Shown here piece by piece: positions 38,701 through 43,539 of a stretch of 64,000 nucleotides of DNA. Source of the DNA: Novipirellula galeiformis (GTDB lineage Bacteria; Planctomycetota; Planctomycetia; Pirellulales; Pirellulaceae). Positions within the stretch are counted from its first letter, which is position 1; every line of letters begins with the position of its first letter. The stretch is from assembly GCF_007860095.1 (NCBI RefSeq), contig NZ_SJPT01000005.1, positions 310,001-374,000 on the forward strand. Reading direction: 5' to 3'. The notes under the pieces are model-generated. The model searched no databases. It was not told the origin of the DNA and worked only from the letters and a program-made list of their open reading frames with translations. A program made the position numbers and the translations under genes.

Positions 38701-39479
38701 ACCCCGCCGCATTGACGATCACCGCCAACGACCAAACCAAAACGTTTGGGGATGCCTTTGGCTTCGTAGGCAATGAGTTTGCCGCGAGCGGACTGCAGAA
38801 CGGCGAGACGATCGATGCAGTGACACTGGCAAGTGCTGGTGCTCCGGCCGCAGCCGATGCCGGCAGCTACGGCATCACCGCTTCGGCTCCTACAGGTGGT
38901 GGAACCTTTGACGCCGCTAACTATGACATCACTTTCAACGACGGAACCTTCACCGTCGGCAAGGCGGCTCTGATGATCACCGCGCTGAATCAATTCAAGC
39001 CGGTCGGCAACTCCATCACGCTCGATCCGTCGGCCATATCGACTGCGGGTTTAATGAATCACGACACGATCGATGGGGTGACGCTGGCCAGTCCTGGTAG
39101 CATCCATGACGCGCCGCTGGGTGTCTACGAGATCACACCCTCGGATCCTTTTGGTAACTTCGACGCGGACAACTACAACATCACGCTCGTGGAAGGGAAA
39201 CTGATCGTCAGCGGCATCGGTTCGGGGCAATACGCCTACGACCAATTCATCCGCTACGACGACTACAACCGATCCATCGAATCATTGATTCCAAGCGTCC
39301 AGCAAGGGGCGATCACTTTCAGTTATCCGCTGATCGGCGGACAGCCCCCGATCGAGTCTGAAGCGGGCGAGAATCTTAGCGACGGTGTTGAGGATACTGA
39401 GGGTGCAAACGACGCGGGAGACCTGGAAATTTCCGAGGTCTTCATCCAACAGGAAATACGTGTCCGCAGCCAAGATTAG
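26799..39479 (+). CDS. TpsA: giant filamentous-haemagglutinin-type adhesin, 4226 residues
   Basis: A signal peptide (residues 1-35, LCLLIVFQPCAAPLVRAQ) is followed by a TPS secretion domain (about 36-330). It shows the typical GTVVAGAATISTSGSTLNV, INWQGFNIGAGNTTNFNQP, NGNVYLVNPSGVLVGPSG and GGSVRLSNG strands. The stalk is a predicted beta-helix: LGQGG repeats (about 700-1180, 1587-1995 and 2387-2500) alternate with linker modules (LTLTGQDLTGRYALIGHGD, NQANFGAHYDWDGG). Eight MBG-type immunoglobulin-like modules (about 2750-4060) and a ninth divergent one follow, then a short acidic tail without an obvious anchor. It is secreted through the TpsB encoded divergently and should act as a long surface or released adhesin. 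Extreme repetitiveness makes length variation likely. Confidence 0.93.
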   Translation: MRRTQSYALVCQNVARVALCLLIVFQPCAAPLVRAQNPTGGTVVAGAATISTSGSTLNVNSTTDRAIINWQGFNIGAGNTTNFNQPGANSAVLNRVTTPGSPSSIYGNLNSNGNVYLVNPSGVLVGPSGVITTNGFTASTFDIGNREFMNGGPLNFSGSSNASVINQGTINTGSGGAHLIGNEVYNQGIINSLGGSVRLSNGATYVQADNATIQNGVSEYASVIGNSGTVRATGALMSGGDVYLTAPGGRVMNSGTIHASSGSQTPADPQVIQSTAPSASSGGNVYLNGSSVQHSGQITASSPGGGAVVMHGTQQATVSGSVVATNTSPQTESSSAGTRVAGPQVTITGDSVELSNATIDASAIGGGGSVNIGGGYQGNNSSIANSQSTTVDAASVIQANAIDFGDGGTVVLWSDGNTDFHGTISARGVPLGSGGLVEVSGKQQLNFAGSVDTGGGHLLLDPFNYVIGAAQATNIINALTSNHVTIQTSVDDTNFGSSGNNTDFGDITVNSNILYDSSYDLTFLAHRNIHFNASVQNRNATGGDINIVAGWNGTTAFNASTFEAVDVNAAATFFGNNAGSIFIGDGTQTTGIAVGSRSGTTRAFAHDVALQGSNGTDRAFAQLGFQISNGIALGGFDLDPTIDNGSNVTVNGGITIHTTQNLSAIGGNLALAYAQVGHVGTDLNGGSKVEAAADAIIEIAVGGDIQFTGGNGTASYAQLGQGGYRAYGDHSGTTTITNTGDIHFTGGGSSTSYVQLGQGGYFARGDHSGTTTITNSGDINFTSSNSYAQLGQGGYNANGNHSGITTITNMGYINFRGGYDASYAQLGQGGYNADGDHSGTTTITNALDINFKAGSGLYSYAQLGQGGYKADGNHSGTTTITNALDINFKAGSSHYSYAQLGQGGNRAYGDHSGTTTITNARDINFQGGNGYDHTYAQLGQGGYEAYGDHSGSITITNARDINFKAGSGEAAYAQLGQGGYNADGNHSGTTTITDARDIQFMGDREAAYAQLGQGGHEAEGNHSGTTTITATGDIHFTGGSEFSAYAQLGQGGYYAHGSHSGTTTITATGDIQFTGGRESYAYAQLGQGGYGAIGDHSGTTLITATGNIQFTGGSGYFTYAQLGQGGTFAHGDHSGTTTITNAGDIQFTGGAGAYAYAQLGQGGYTAVGDHSGTIDVTIDGNLTLTGQDLTGRYALIGHGDQPNDSDVNQTVSGDIMLRIGGSANLTNAVIGHRIDADGLYSDTDPDGNVIGADTFLGVRGDITTDTNSQLFSGGVGTGELRLYVGGNDNVDSTALLNGIAHGSNVFPNDQGMHVFGTGPYAVGGGSNAVASGNFNYYHINPDLFNYTVNATEASAIASTLDGGTAVTLERSLNQANFGAHYDWDGGTQFIDINSDLLYDSTAALTLLATGDVNFNAAVQNRSGDGGDLNIVAGWDGTTPFNAATFAAIDVNAVPTLFGLDGGAESTGSIFIGDGTQTTGIAVGSRSGTTRAFAHDVALQGSNGTDRAFAQLGFQISNGIAWGGFDLDPTLDNGSNVTVNGGISIHTTQNLSATGGNRTYAYAQIGHVGANFTGDTKVEAAAEAVIVINNAGDIHFTGGYDLAYAQLGQGGYGAHGDHGGTTTIINAGDIHFTGGDFAAYAQLGQGGYSADGNHNGTTTITNTGDINFEGGSDYYAYAQLGQGGPGVKGNHSGTTTITNAGDINFTGGNYGAYAQLGQGGYYADGNHSGTTTITNARNIHFTGGAGGSAYAQLGQGGYRAAGNHSGTTTITNTGDIHFKGGTGEASYAQLGQGGAFAAGDHSGTTTVTNTGDIHFRGGSGEAAYAQLGQGGYYANGNHSGTTTITNTGDINFTGGNYYAYAQLGQGGYSASGDHSGTTTITNTGDINFTGGNGEAAYAQLGQGGYYAYGDHRGMTTITNARDTNFTGGTGDATYAQLGQGGYAATGNHSGTTTITNARDIHFTGGGGFAAYTQLGQGGFNARGNHSGTIDVTIDGNLTLTGQDLTGRYALIGHGDQPNDSDVNQTVSGDIMLRIGGSANLTNAVIGHRIDADGMYSDTDPDGNVIGADTFLGVRGDITTDTNSQLFSGGVGTGELRLYVGGNDNVDSTALLNGIAHGSNVFPNDQGMHVFGTGPYAVGGGSNAVASGNFNYYHINPDLFNYTVNATEASAIAATLDGGTAVTLERSLNQANFGAHYDWDGGTQFIDINSDLLYDSTAALTLLATGDVNFNAAVQNRSGDGGDLNIVAGWDGTTPFNAATFAAIDVNAVPTLFGLDGGAESTGSIFIGDGTQTTGIAVGSRSGATNVFANNLNITGSDAAHFAFAQLGFRATDQGDTFAITGGLNARTTGGIRALAGSKQYAYAQLGHVGADLSSNGTVDATVDAAITIAAGGDLTFTAGDGDFASSQLGHGGAYALSKNRGDITLTHADNLTFNGGNGEYAYSQLGHGGRSAASFYQLGDILITAADDIEFSSGAGSDAYSQLGHGGVLADGNRTGSIDITASGNLTLQGKVGGNRYAVIGHGDELGDSDTGESANGAIKLRIGGSANLTAGFIGHTIESHENYFLGSTSIAIGLNNYVPSNTTDTLTADADSQFFSGPGELRFYLPNRDAFAVNDGAKLNGVLRSVAAGSIPFHNEVGAFAPFEGGYLGSYLGTNPDNYSFYFSAQQIIEIFVNALGGSSTYGTAPVDPGMELVSGTLRMGDTLDSIGLTTNFNLTRTSAANTYTLRVDDSNLDSLYVLTGTTDSTFTINPAALTITANDLTKTFGDAFGFVGDEFSSSGLQNDETIDLVTLASAGAPAAADAGSYGITASAPTGGGTFDAANYDITFNDGTFTVDKAALSIVALAQTKTYGSSALDPTAFQASGLQNGNTVAQVSFDSTGQPATASVGSYEIVADGIVQSGNGFKATNYDIAFTSLANGLTINPAALTITANDLTKTFGDAFGFVGNEFAASGLQNGETIDLVTLASAGALGTADAGSYGITASAPTGGGTFDATNYDITFNDGTFTVDKAALSIAALAQGKTYGSSTLDPTAFQASGLQNGNTVSQVSFDSIGQPATAGVGSYDIVADGIVQSGNGFKATNYDVTFVPLTNGLTINPAALTITANDQTKTFGDAFGFVGDEFTSSGLQNGETIDGVTLASAGAPATADAGSYGITASAPTGGGTFDATNYDITFNDGTFTVDKAALSIAALAQGKTYGSNVLDPTAFQASGLQNGNSISQVSFDSTGQPATASVGSYDIVADGIVQSGNGFKATNYDIAFTSLANGLTINPAALTITANDLTKTFGDAFGFVGDEFSSSGLQNGETIDLVTLASAGAPAAADAGSYGITASAPTGGGTFDATNYDITFNDGTFTVDKAALSIAALAQGKTYGSSTLDPTAFEVFGLQNGNTVSQVSFDTAGQPATASVGSYDIVADGIVLSGNGFKATNYDIAFTSLANGLTINPAALTITANDLTKTFGDAFGFVGDEFSSNGLQNGETIDAVTLASAGAPATADAGSYGITASNPTSGGTFDAANYDITFNDGTFTVGKAALSIAALAQGKTYGSSTLDPTAFEAFGLQNGNSVSQVSFDTAGQPATASVGSYDIVADGIVQSGNGFKATNYDIAFTSLANGLTINPAALTITANDQTKTFGDAFGFVGDEFSSSGLQNGETIDLVTLASAGAPATADAGSYGITASAPTGGGTFDATNYDITFNDGTFTVDKAALSIAALAQGKTYGSSVLDSTAFQASGLQNGNTVSQVSFDTTGQPATASVGSYDIVADGILQSGNGFKATNYDIAFTSLANGLTINPAALTITANDLTKTFGDAFGFVGDEFSSSGLQNGETIDLVTLASAGAPAAADAGSYGITASAPTGGGTFDATNYDITFNDGTFTVDKAALSIAALAQGKTYGSNVLDPTAFQASGLQNGNSISQVSFDSTGQPATASVGSYDIVADGIVQSGNGFKATNYDIAFTSLANGLTINPAALTITANDQTKTFGDAFGFVGNEFAASGLQNGETIDAVTLASAGAPAAADAGSYGITASAPTGGGTFDAANYDITFNDGTFTVGKAALMITALNQFKPVGNSITLDPSAISTAGLMNHDTIDGVTLASPGSIHDAPLGVYEITPSDPFGNFDADNYNITLVEGKLIVSGIGSGQYAYDQFIRYDDYNRSIESLIPSVQQGAITFSYPLIGGQPPIESEAGENLSDGVEDTEGANDAGDLEISEVFIQQEIRVRSQD
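28900..30340 (+). repeat. LGQGG repeat array 1 in TpsA, 13 copies of about 37 residues
   Basis: Each unit reads roughly I-x-F-T-G-G, a variable stretch of 4-6 residues, Y-A-Q-L-G-Q-G-G-Y-x-A-x-G-(D/N)-H-S-G-T-T-T-I-T-N-x-G-D. The invariant core is YAQLGQGG. Variation is confined to the same three short windows in every unit, and length varies by one to three residues in the first of them. This is consistent with turns of a beta-helix with exposed variable loops. Confidence 0.9.
30313..31246 (+). repeat. Long internal duplication in tpsA, copy 1 (partner 32755-33688)
   Basis: About 934 bp encoding the segment from GTIDVTIDGNLTLTGQD to the TTGIAVGSRSG strand recurs 2442 bp downstream with only a handful of substitutions. 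Together with the preceding LGQGG array it makes a super-module of about 2.4 kb. Confidence 0.88.
31560..32775 (+). repeat. LGQGG repeat array 2 in TpsA, 11 copies
   Basis: It has the same roughly 37-residue unit as array 1, again ended by a unit that switches to GTIDVTIDGN. The copies here are more alike in DNA than those of array 1, suggesting more recent spread. A degenerate third array of three units with LGHGG instead of LGQGG lies at about 33960-34300. Confidence 0.9.
32755..33688 (+). repeat. Long internal duplication in tpsA, copy 2
   Basis: Near-identical partner of 30313-31246. Among the few differences, Leu to Met in DADG(L/M)YSD and Ser to Ala in AIA(S/A)TLDGG are visible. Confidence 0.88.
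35050..38980 (+). repeat. Eight tandem MBG-type modules in TpsA, period about 522-525 bp
   Basis: The bipartite unit of about 174 residues consists of half A (LTITANDLTKTFGDAFGFVG to GTFTVDKAAL) and half B (KTYGSS...LDPTAFQASGLQNG to ANGLTINPAA). Half A occurs eight times and half B seven times, with a divergent final half (NQFKPVGNS). Each half matches the MBG pattern (YG/FGD near the start, NYDI near the end) of Ig-like modules in secreted bacterial adhesins. DNA identity between copies is very high and includes synonymous sites. Confidence 0.9.
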
Positions 39480-39572
39480 GCATTCTCCTTAAACCTCCAA
39501 TGTTTTGTGGCATCCTGCAAACTTCGTCGTAGGATTTGGAGCCCCCCCCTTTCTTCTGGCTACCCTGACCCA

Positions 39573-40970
39573 ATGAACGCCATGACCATTCAATCATCAT
39601 TCTCGCTTCCGATTCTCTTCCTCCTCGGCACGAGTGTGCTTGTCGCTCAAGATGACTCGGAGCCCGCGGTTGCCAGTGAACCTGCCATCACGGCCGAGAT
39701 TCAGAAATCGCATCCTGCTCAAGCTACTATCGGCGAGGCTCTGCAGCAGTACGGCCGCGGCAATGCGGAACAAGCTTTGAAGTTGTTGGTCGCTGCCCAC
39801 AAATCCCATCCCGACCTCGCCCCTGGCGAAGTCATCTTCGCACAACTGGCCTTTGCCACCAATCAACCCGTAGCGGGTCGCAAGGCACTAGAAATGGCCG
39901 CGATCCATCATGCCGATGATCCGGAACTATGGAACATTCTGGCCGACCTAGCGCTGCGTGGTGGACGACTGGCCGAATCCGAAGTCCTTTTCCAGCATGC
40001 GTTACAGGTAGCCGAAGGCTATTCGGACAACGAGGCTCGACGAGCAAAACAATCGATCAACGCCCAAGCCGGGTTGGCATCGATCTATGAACGGCGACAG
40101 CAATGGACGTCCGCCGAAGAGCATCTGCGAAAGTGGATCGATCTGGCCCCGAAGAACTCCCAGGCTTGGCAACGACTCGCGGGCGTCTTTTTCAAGACGC
40201 AGCAATACGATATCGCGGAGCAAACGCTGGTCAATCTCAGCTCATTTGACAAGGCCCAGCCGATTCCCGAAGTCGCGATGGGATTGATGTATCAACAGGC
40301 GGGTCAACACGAAAAGGCCGAACAAGCGATGCGATCGGCACTCGAGAAGGACGCCGAAGGATTTACAACGCAACTATCGGTCGCTCGATGGGCTCTGTCG
40401 GCAGGTGATCAGGAAACATTGCAGAACTGTGCCGCCAAGGCGAAGGAATTGAACCCCGAATCGCCAGCCGTCGATGCATTGCTAGGAATGGCCCAGCGTT
40501 TCGCCGGAAATCCAGCCCAAGCGGAAGCCATTTTCAGTGAGATGCTCGACAAAAATCCGGCCAGTTTTGACGCCACCAACGGATTGGCAATGGCTCTGTT
40601 GGAACAGGATGACGAGCCAAAGCACCACAAGGCTTTGCAGCACGCCCAAATGCTCGTGAAAAGCAACCCCGATCAACGTACCACGCGGGGCCGTGCAGCG
40701 GCGGCCACGTACGCTTGGGCACTCTTTCGTCTGAATCAATCCGAAGCGGCCGCCAAGGTCATCAACAGCGTGATCACCAGCGGCGAGATCTCGCCGGAAA
40801 CCAGCTACTTTGCTGCGGCTATCGCAAACCAAAATGGCGAACCACAATTAGCCCAAGAACTTCTCAAGGGCGCATTGAGCAGCCACATTGCGTTCGCTCA
40901 AAAAGCAGCTGCCGAGGAACTCTTGTTTGAGATTTCTAATCAAGGTCCCGACAGCGACAAAAAGGACTAA
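39573..40970 (+). CDS. Secreted TPR-repeat protein of the TPS locus
   Basis: The 465-residue product starts at ATG 39573 (the frame is open to 39507 but upstream codons are not protein-like). It has a signal peptide (FSLPILFLLGTSVLVAQ) and then at least eight tetratricopeptide-like helical pairs, for example GEALQQYGRGNAEQALKLL, WNILADLALRGGRLAESEVL, AWQRLAGVFFKTQQYDIAEQ and MGLMYQQAGQHEKAEQAM. TPR arrays bind other proteins. It begins 94 bp after tpsA on the same strand, so it may be a periplasmic partner in export or folding of the giant adhesin; that link is inferred from position only. Confidence 0.85.
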   Translation: MNAMTIQSSFSLPILFLLGTSVLVAQDDSEPAVASEPAITAEIQKSHPAQATIGEALQQYGRGNAEQALKLLVAAHKSHPDLAPGEVIFAQLAFATNQPVAGRKALEMAAIHHADDPELWNILADLALRGGRLAESEVLFQHALQVAEGYSDNEARRAKQSINAQAGLASIYERRQQWTSAEEHLRKWIDLAPKNSQAWQRLAGVFFKTQQYDIAEQTLVNLSSFDKAQPIPEVAMGLMYQQAGQHEKAEQAMRSALEKDAEGFTTQLSVARWALSAGDQETLQNCAAKAKELNPESPAVDALLGMAQRFAGNPAQAEAIFSEMLDKNPASFDATNGLAMALLEQDDEPKHHKALQHAQMLVKSNPDQRTTRGRAAAATYAWALFRLNQSEAAAKVINSVITSGEISPETSYFAAAIANQNGEPQLAQELLKGALSSHIAFAQKAAAEELLFEISNQGPDSDKKD

Positions 40971-41247
40971 CCTTTATCGCGGCAAACGTGCAGATTCCCC
41001 CCCATCGCGCACGCGTCAAATCCCGAATTAATGTGCGTATTGGCCGATTGGGCCGATTGGTGCCACCCACTTATCGCTCTTATCGCTTTCAACTATCGTT
41101 TTGCTAGCTTGACCTGCTCGTGCTAGCAAGATTTTGGTGGTAGCGTCAACTCCGCCACACTTGGGATCGCCCCACGAGCTCGAACCCGCTGGGGCGCGCT
41201 GAGGAACGAAAGCTTGACGAAGAAAAGGTGGCCGGTACGAATGGCAC

Positions 41248-41633
41248 GGGCTTAGTTCCTCGAGGCACTTAAGTGCGTGGGTTTGGCAGAATGACTTTCA
41301 GGGTCGAGGCGGTTTGGTTTTTAATCATTTTGCCCTTCAATCATTTTGCCAATTTTTATTGCAGGGTCACCAAGAGGAAATCTAGGTGATTGGCACCGAC
41401 TGTCACATTGCCAAGACACTTCCAACGATTTAGTAGCCCAGGCGTAGACCACTTTGGCAGCAGCAGATTCAACGGTGGGGATCGCGTTGAGCGTAGCGAT
41501 CAATTGAACCGCGTCGCCATCCGCCTTGGGAACAACCCGATAGACCAACTCGATCGCGCCCCCGCGACGAGCCATTTCTGCGGATGCCAGTTGATAACTC
41601 TCGCAAAACTGCTTCAGTTCCGATTCCCAACCC
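41248..41633. repeat. 386-bp direct repeat, copy B
   Basis: Gap-free partner of 23738-24123 with 13 mismatches. It contains REP-like motif copy 3 (41378-41404). It is followed at once by further DUF4956-like sequence that copy A lacks. Confidence 0.92.
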
Positions 41634-41880
41634 TGGGTGGCGCTCAACCCAACTAGTAACGTCAATCGCCATGCCTTCGGTTTATATCCGTTGCCATATA
41701 TCTCGTGACTTTCGGTTTCGGAACGATTGAACTGAGTCGCCAGTGCAACGACCAGCAATCCAAACCCGGCAACCCAATACTGTCCCGCGCCAACCGCCAT
41801 ACCGACAACCACCGCTGCCAATTCGAAAGCAACGTCACGTGTCGCCGGCACCGCGGTGCGGAAGCGGACGGTCGACAGCG
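41321..41880 (-). pseudogene. DUF4956-like fragment, copy B (longer, N-terminally truncated)
   Basis: The minus-strand translation reads [20 protein letters not shown], a hydrophobic stretch [20 protein letters not shown], then the WESELKQFCESYQLAS, GGAIELVYRVVPKADGD and TLNAIPTVESAAAKVVYAW segments also found in copy A. This is the central membrane and C-terminal part of a DUF4956-type protein. The N-terminus is replaced by REP-like motif 4 and a yifB fragment. An open frame continues upstream to 42151 through the antisense of that fragment, so an expressed chimaera is possible but unlikely. Confidence 0.6.
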
Positions 41881-41882
41881 GC

Positions 41883-41909
41883 AAATCTGGGTGCCTGGCA
41901 CCGATTGCC
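41883..41909. repeat. REP-like motif, copy 4
   Basis: AAATCT-GG-GTGCCTGGCACC followed by GATTGCC. The core GGTGCC-T-GGCACC is a perfect palindrome. It sits exactly between the DUF4956 fragment and the second yifB fragment. Confidence 0.75.
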
Positions 41910-41922
41910 CCGATTGCCCCCA

Positions 41923-42060
41923 TTATCGGCGCGAGCGCACGACAAGATCCTGCGAGTCGCTCGAACGATCGCCGACGTTGCTGGCGATGAGTCGATCGAT
42001 GAAACGCACCTCGCCGAAGCGATCGGCTACCGCAGCCTGGACCGCGACTTCTGGAGCTAA
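41923..42060 (+). pseudogene. yifB fragment 2 (last 45 codons and stop)
   Basis: These 138 bp align gap-free to 21408-21545, the 3' end of intact yifB. All four differences are synonymous. It starts in [17 protein letters not shown] and includes the stop codon. Confidence 0.92.
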
Positions 42061-42170
42061 CACGTAGCCCGCGTAGTAACGCGGACGCTCGATACTTTCT
42101 CGTCCATTTCGAAACGCGGATTCTCGCTGGCCAAACCAACAGAGGCCCCATCGCTGGTAACGGGATGGGA

Positions 42171-43340
42171 TCACTCTTGACCGCTGGTCAGGGCGTCTAA
42201 CTCAATCCGGGTGATCTGCGATTCGGCCAGTCCGTTGTTCTTGGTGCGGTCTCCGGCACAGTGGCCTAACAGGATTGCATCCTTGGTGAAGTCCATCGCG
42301 GTGTAACAGTACCATCCGTCGGGATTGTCAAACAGCGTGATCGATGGATGCCAGGTCTTGCCTTCATCCTCGCTGATGGCGAGCGACAGCGGAGTGCGTT
42401 TTCCGCGCAGCTCCGCTGCAATGTTCGCGTGATCATTCCATACGCAAACCAGTCGATCGCTGCCAGGAATGCGTTCGATGGTGGCGGGTGACGTGGGAGA
42501 CTGGAGCGTGGAAGGAGCGAGTGCCGACCAAGTTTCCCCACCATCGGATGAATGGCTGACCAGTTGGCTGCCGGCATTCGAGCGGACAAACATCATCACG
42601 CGACCATCGCGAAGTTCGACGACGCCGGGTTCCTGCGCAAGATTCCGCTTGCCGCTGTCGGGGGCATGCGCTTGCAAGATCGACTGACTTCTTCGCCACG
42701 TGCGGCCCGCATCGTCGCTTAGGTAACAGAGGACACGTCCTACCCAATCAGGCTTTTCCCATTCAGGTGAATTGTGCAGTGCCACGGGCGCCACCAACCG
42801 TCCATCCTTCAGCTGAATCACGCGATCGTTGTTCAACACATAGTAGCCAACATCTGCATCGGGAATCATCGCCACCGGTGGGCTCCAGGTCGCAGCCTCA
42901 TCCTTGCTGAAGCGAACCACGGGCCGACAATCCTCGAGTGAATGCTTGGTCAAATAGAACATCGCGATACGCCCATCGGCCAAACGCAGTAGCGACACCG
43001 ACATGACATTGAACCCCGCTTCGTTCTCCAAAATCCGAGTGTCCGTCGCATCCCACGACTTGCCTCCATCCGTCGAATATCGCCCCGCCAGAAAGGCCGA
43101 GGCATGATCGTCGCCGCCACCCGTGAAATGGGTATAAACAAATAGCACACGGCCATCTTTGAGCTCGATAAAATCGCCTTCGCTGTTTCGTGGATTGGAG
43201 GCCGTCGGCGGCAGCCGTAGCGTCACCTCAGGAGTGAGAGCCGCATCCTCCGCGAGCGCGCTGTTGGCGATCGACACGAACGCCAACGACAGGATCAATT
43301 TGAGTGAAAAACAGGAGAACACAGGGGATGGGAAACGCAT
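42171..43340 (-). CDS. Secreted BNR-repeat sialidase-like glycosidase
   Basis: From the ATG at 43340 the product is 389 residues with a signal peptide ending ANSALA-E. At least four Asp-box motifs (S-x-D-x-G-x-x-W) are visible: STDGGKSW, SDDAGRTW, SSDGGETW and SEDEGKTW, plus a degenerate SKDEAATW. They lie between strands of a six-bladed propeller. Planctomycete genomes hold many such exo-alpha-sialidase-like enzymes, thought to trim sialic or other acidic sugars from marine glycans outside the cytoplasm. The substrate is not determinable. The frame is open upstream through the CCCCACT repeat, which is non-coding. Confidence 0.87.
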   Translation of the reverse strand: MRFPSPVFSCFSLKLILSLAFVSIANSALAEDAALTPEVTLRLPPTASNPRNSEGDFIELKDGRVLFVYTHFTGGGDDHASAFLAGRYSTDGGKSWDATDTRILENEAGFNVMSVSLLRLADGRIAMFYLTKHSLEDCRPVVRFSKDEAATWSPPVAMIPDADVGYYVLNNDRVIQLKDGRLVAPVALHNSPEWEKPDWVGRVLCYLSDDAGRTWRRSQSILQAHAPDSGKRNLAQEPGVVELRDGRVMMFVRSNAGSQLVSHSSDGGETWSALAPSTLQSPTSPATIERIPGSDRLVCVWNDHANIAAELRGKRTPLSLAISEDEGKTWHPSITLFDNPDGWYCYTAMDFTKDAILLGHCAGDRTKNNGLAESQITRIELDALTSGQE

Positions 43341-43481
43341 GGGCGGGAGACCTCGTCTGATAAAGAGCGTTTGTGGAAGGGCAAGGGCAAGGGGCGGCAG
43401 AGAAGGGTGTCCACTCGGCGGAACTGCGAGCGGGATACCCTGTGACAATCTTAATCGCTTTTCATCCGAACCGGATAAAAT

Positions 43482-43530
43482 CCCCACTCCCCACTCCCCA
43501 CTCCCCACTCCCCACTCCCCACTCCCCACT
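43482..43530. repeat. Heptanucleotide CCCCACT repeat, seven copies
   Basis: Seven perfect units end 9 bp before the ATG of the nitrilase gene and lie between two divergent starts. Such short arrays slip during replication. The unit is not a multiple of three. Confidence 0.97.
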
Positions 43531-43539
43531 GAGCATCAA

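Noticed and set aside
41250-42060. The mosaic as a remnant of an insertion sequence
   Set aside because: No transposase motif or terminal inverted repeats can be found; the pieces are yifB and DUF4956-like housekeeping fragments.
43159-43539. N-terminal extension of the nitrilase frame
   Set aside because: It overlaps the sialidase gene on the other strand and the CCCCACT repeat. The nitrilase fold begins just after the ATG at 43540.
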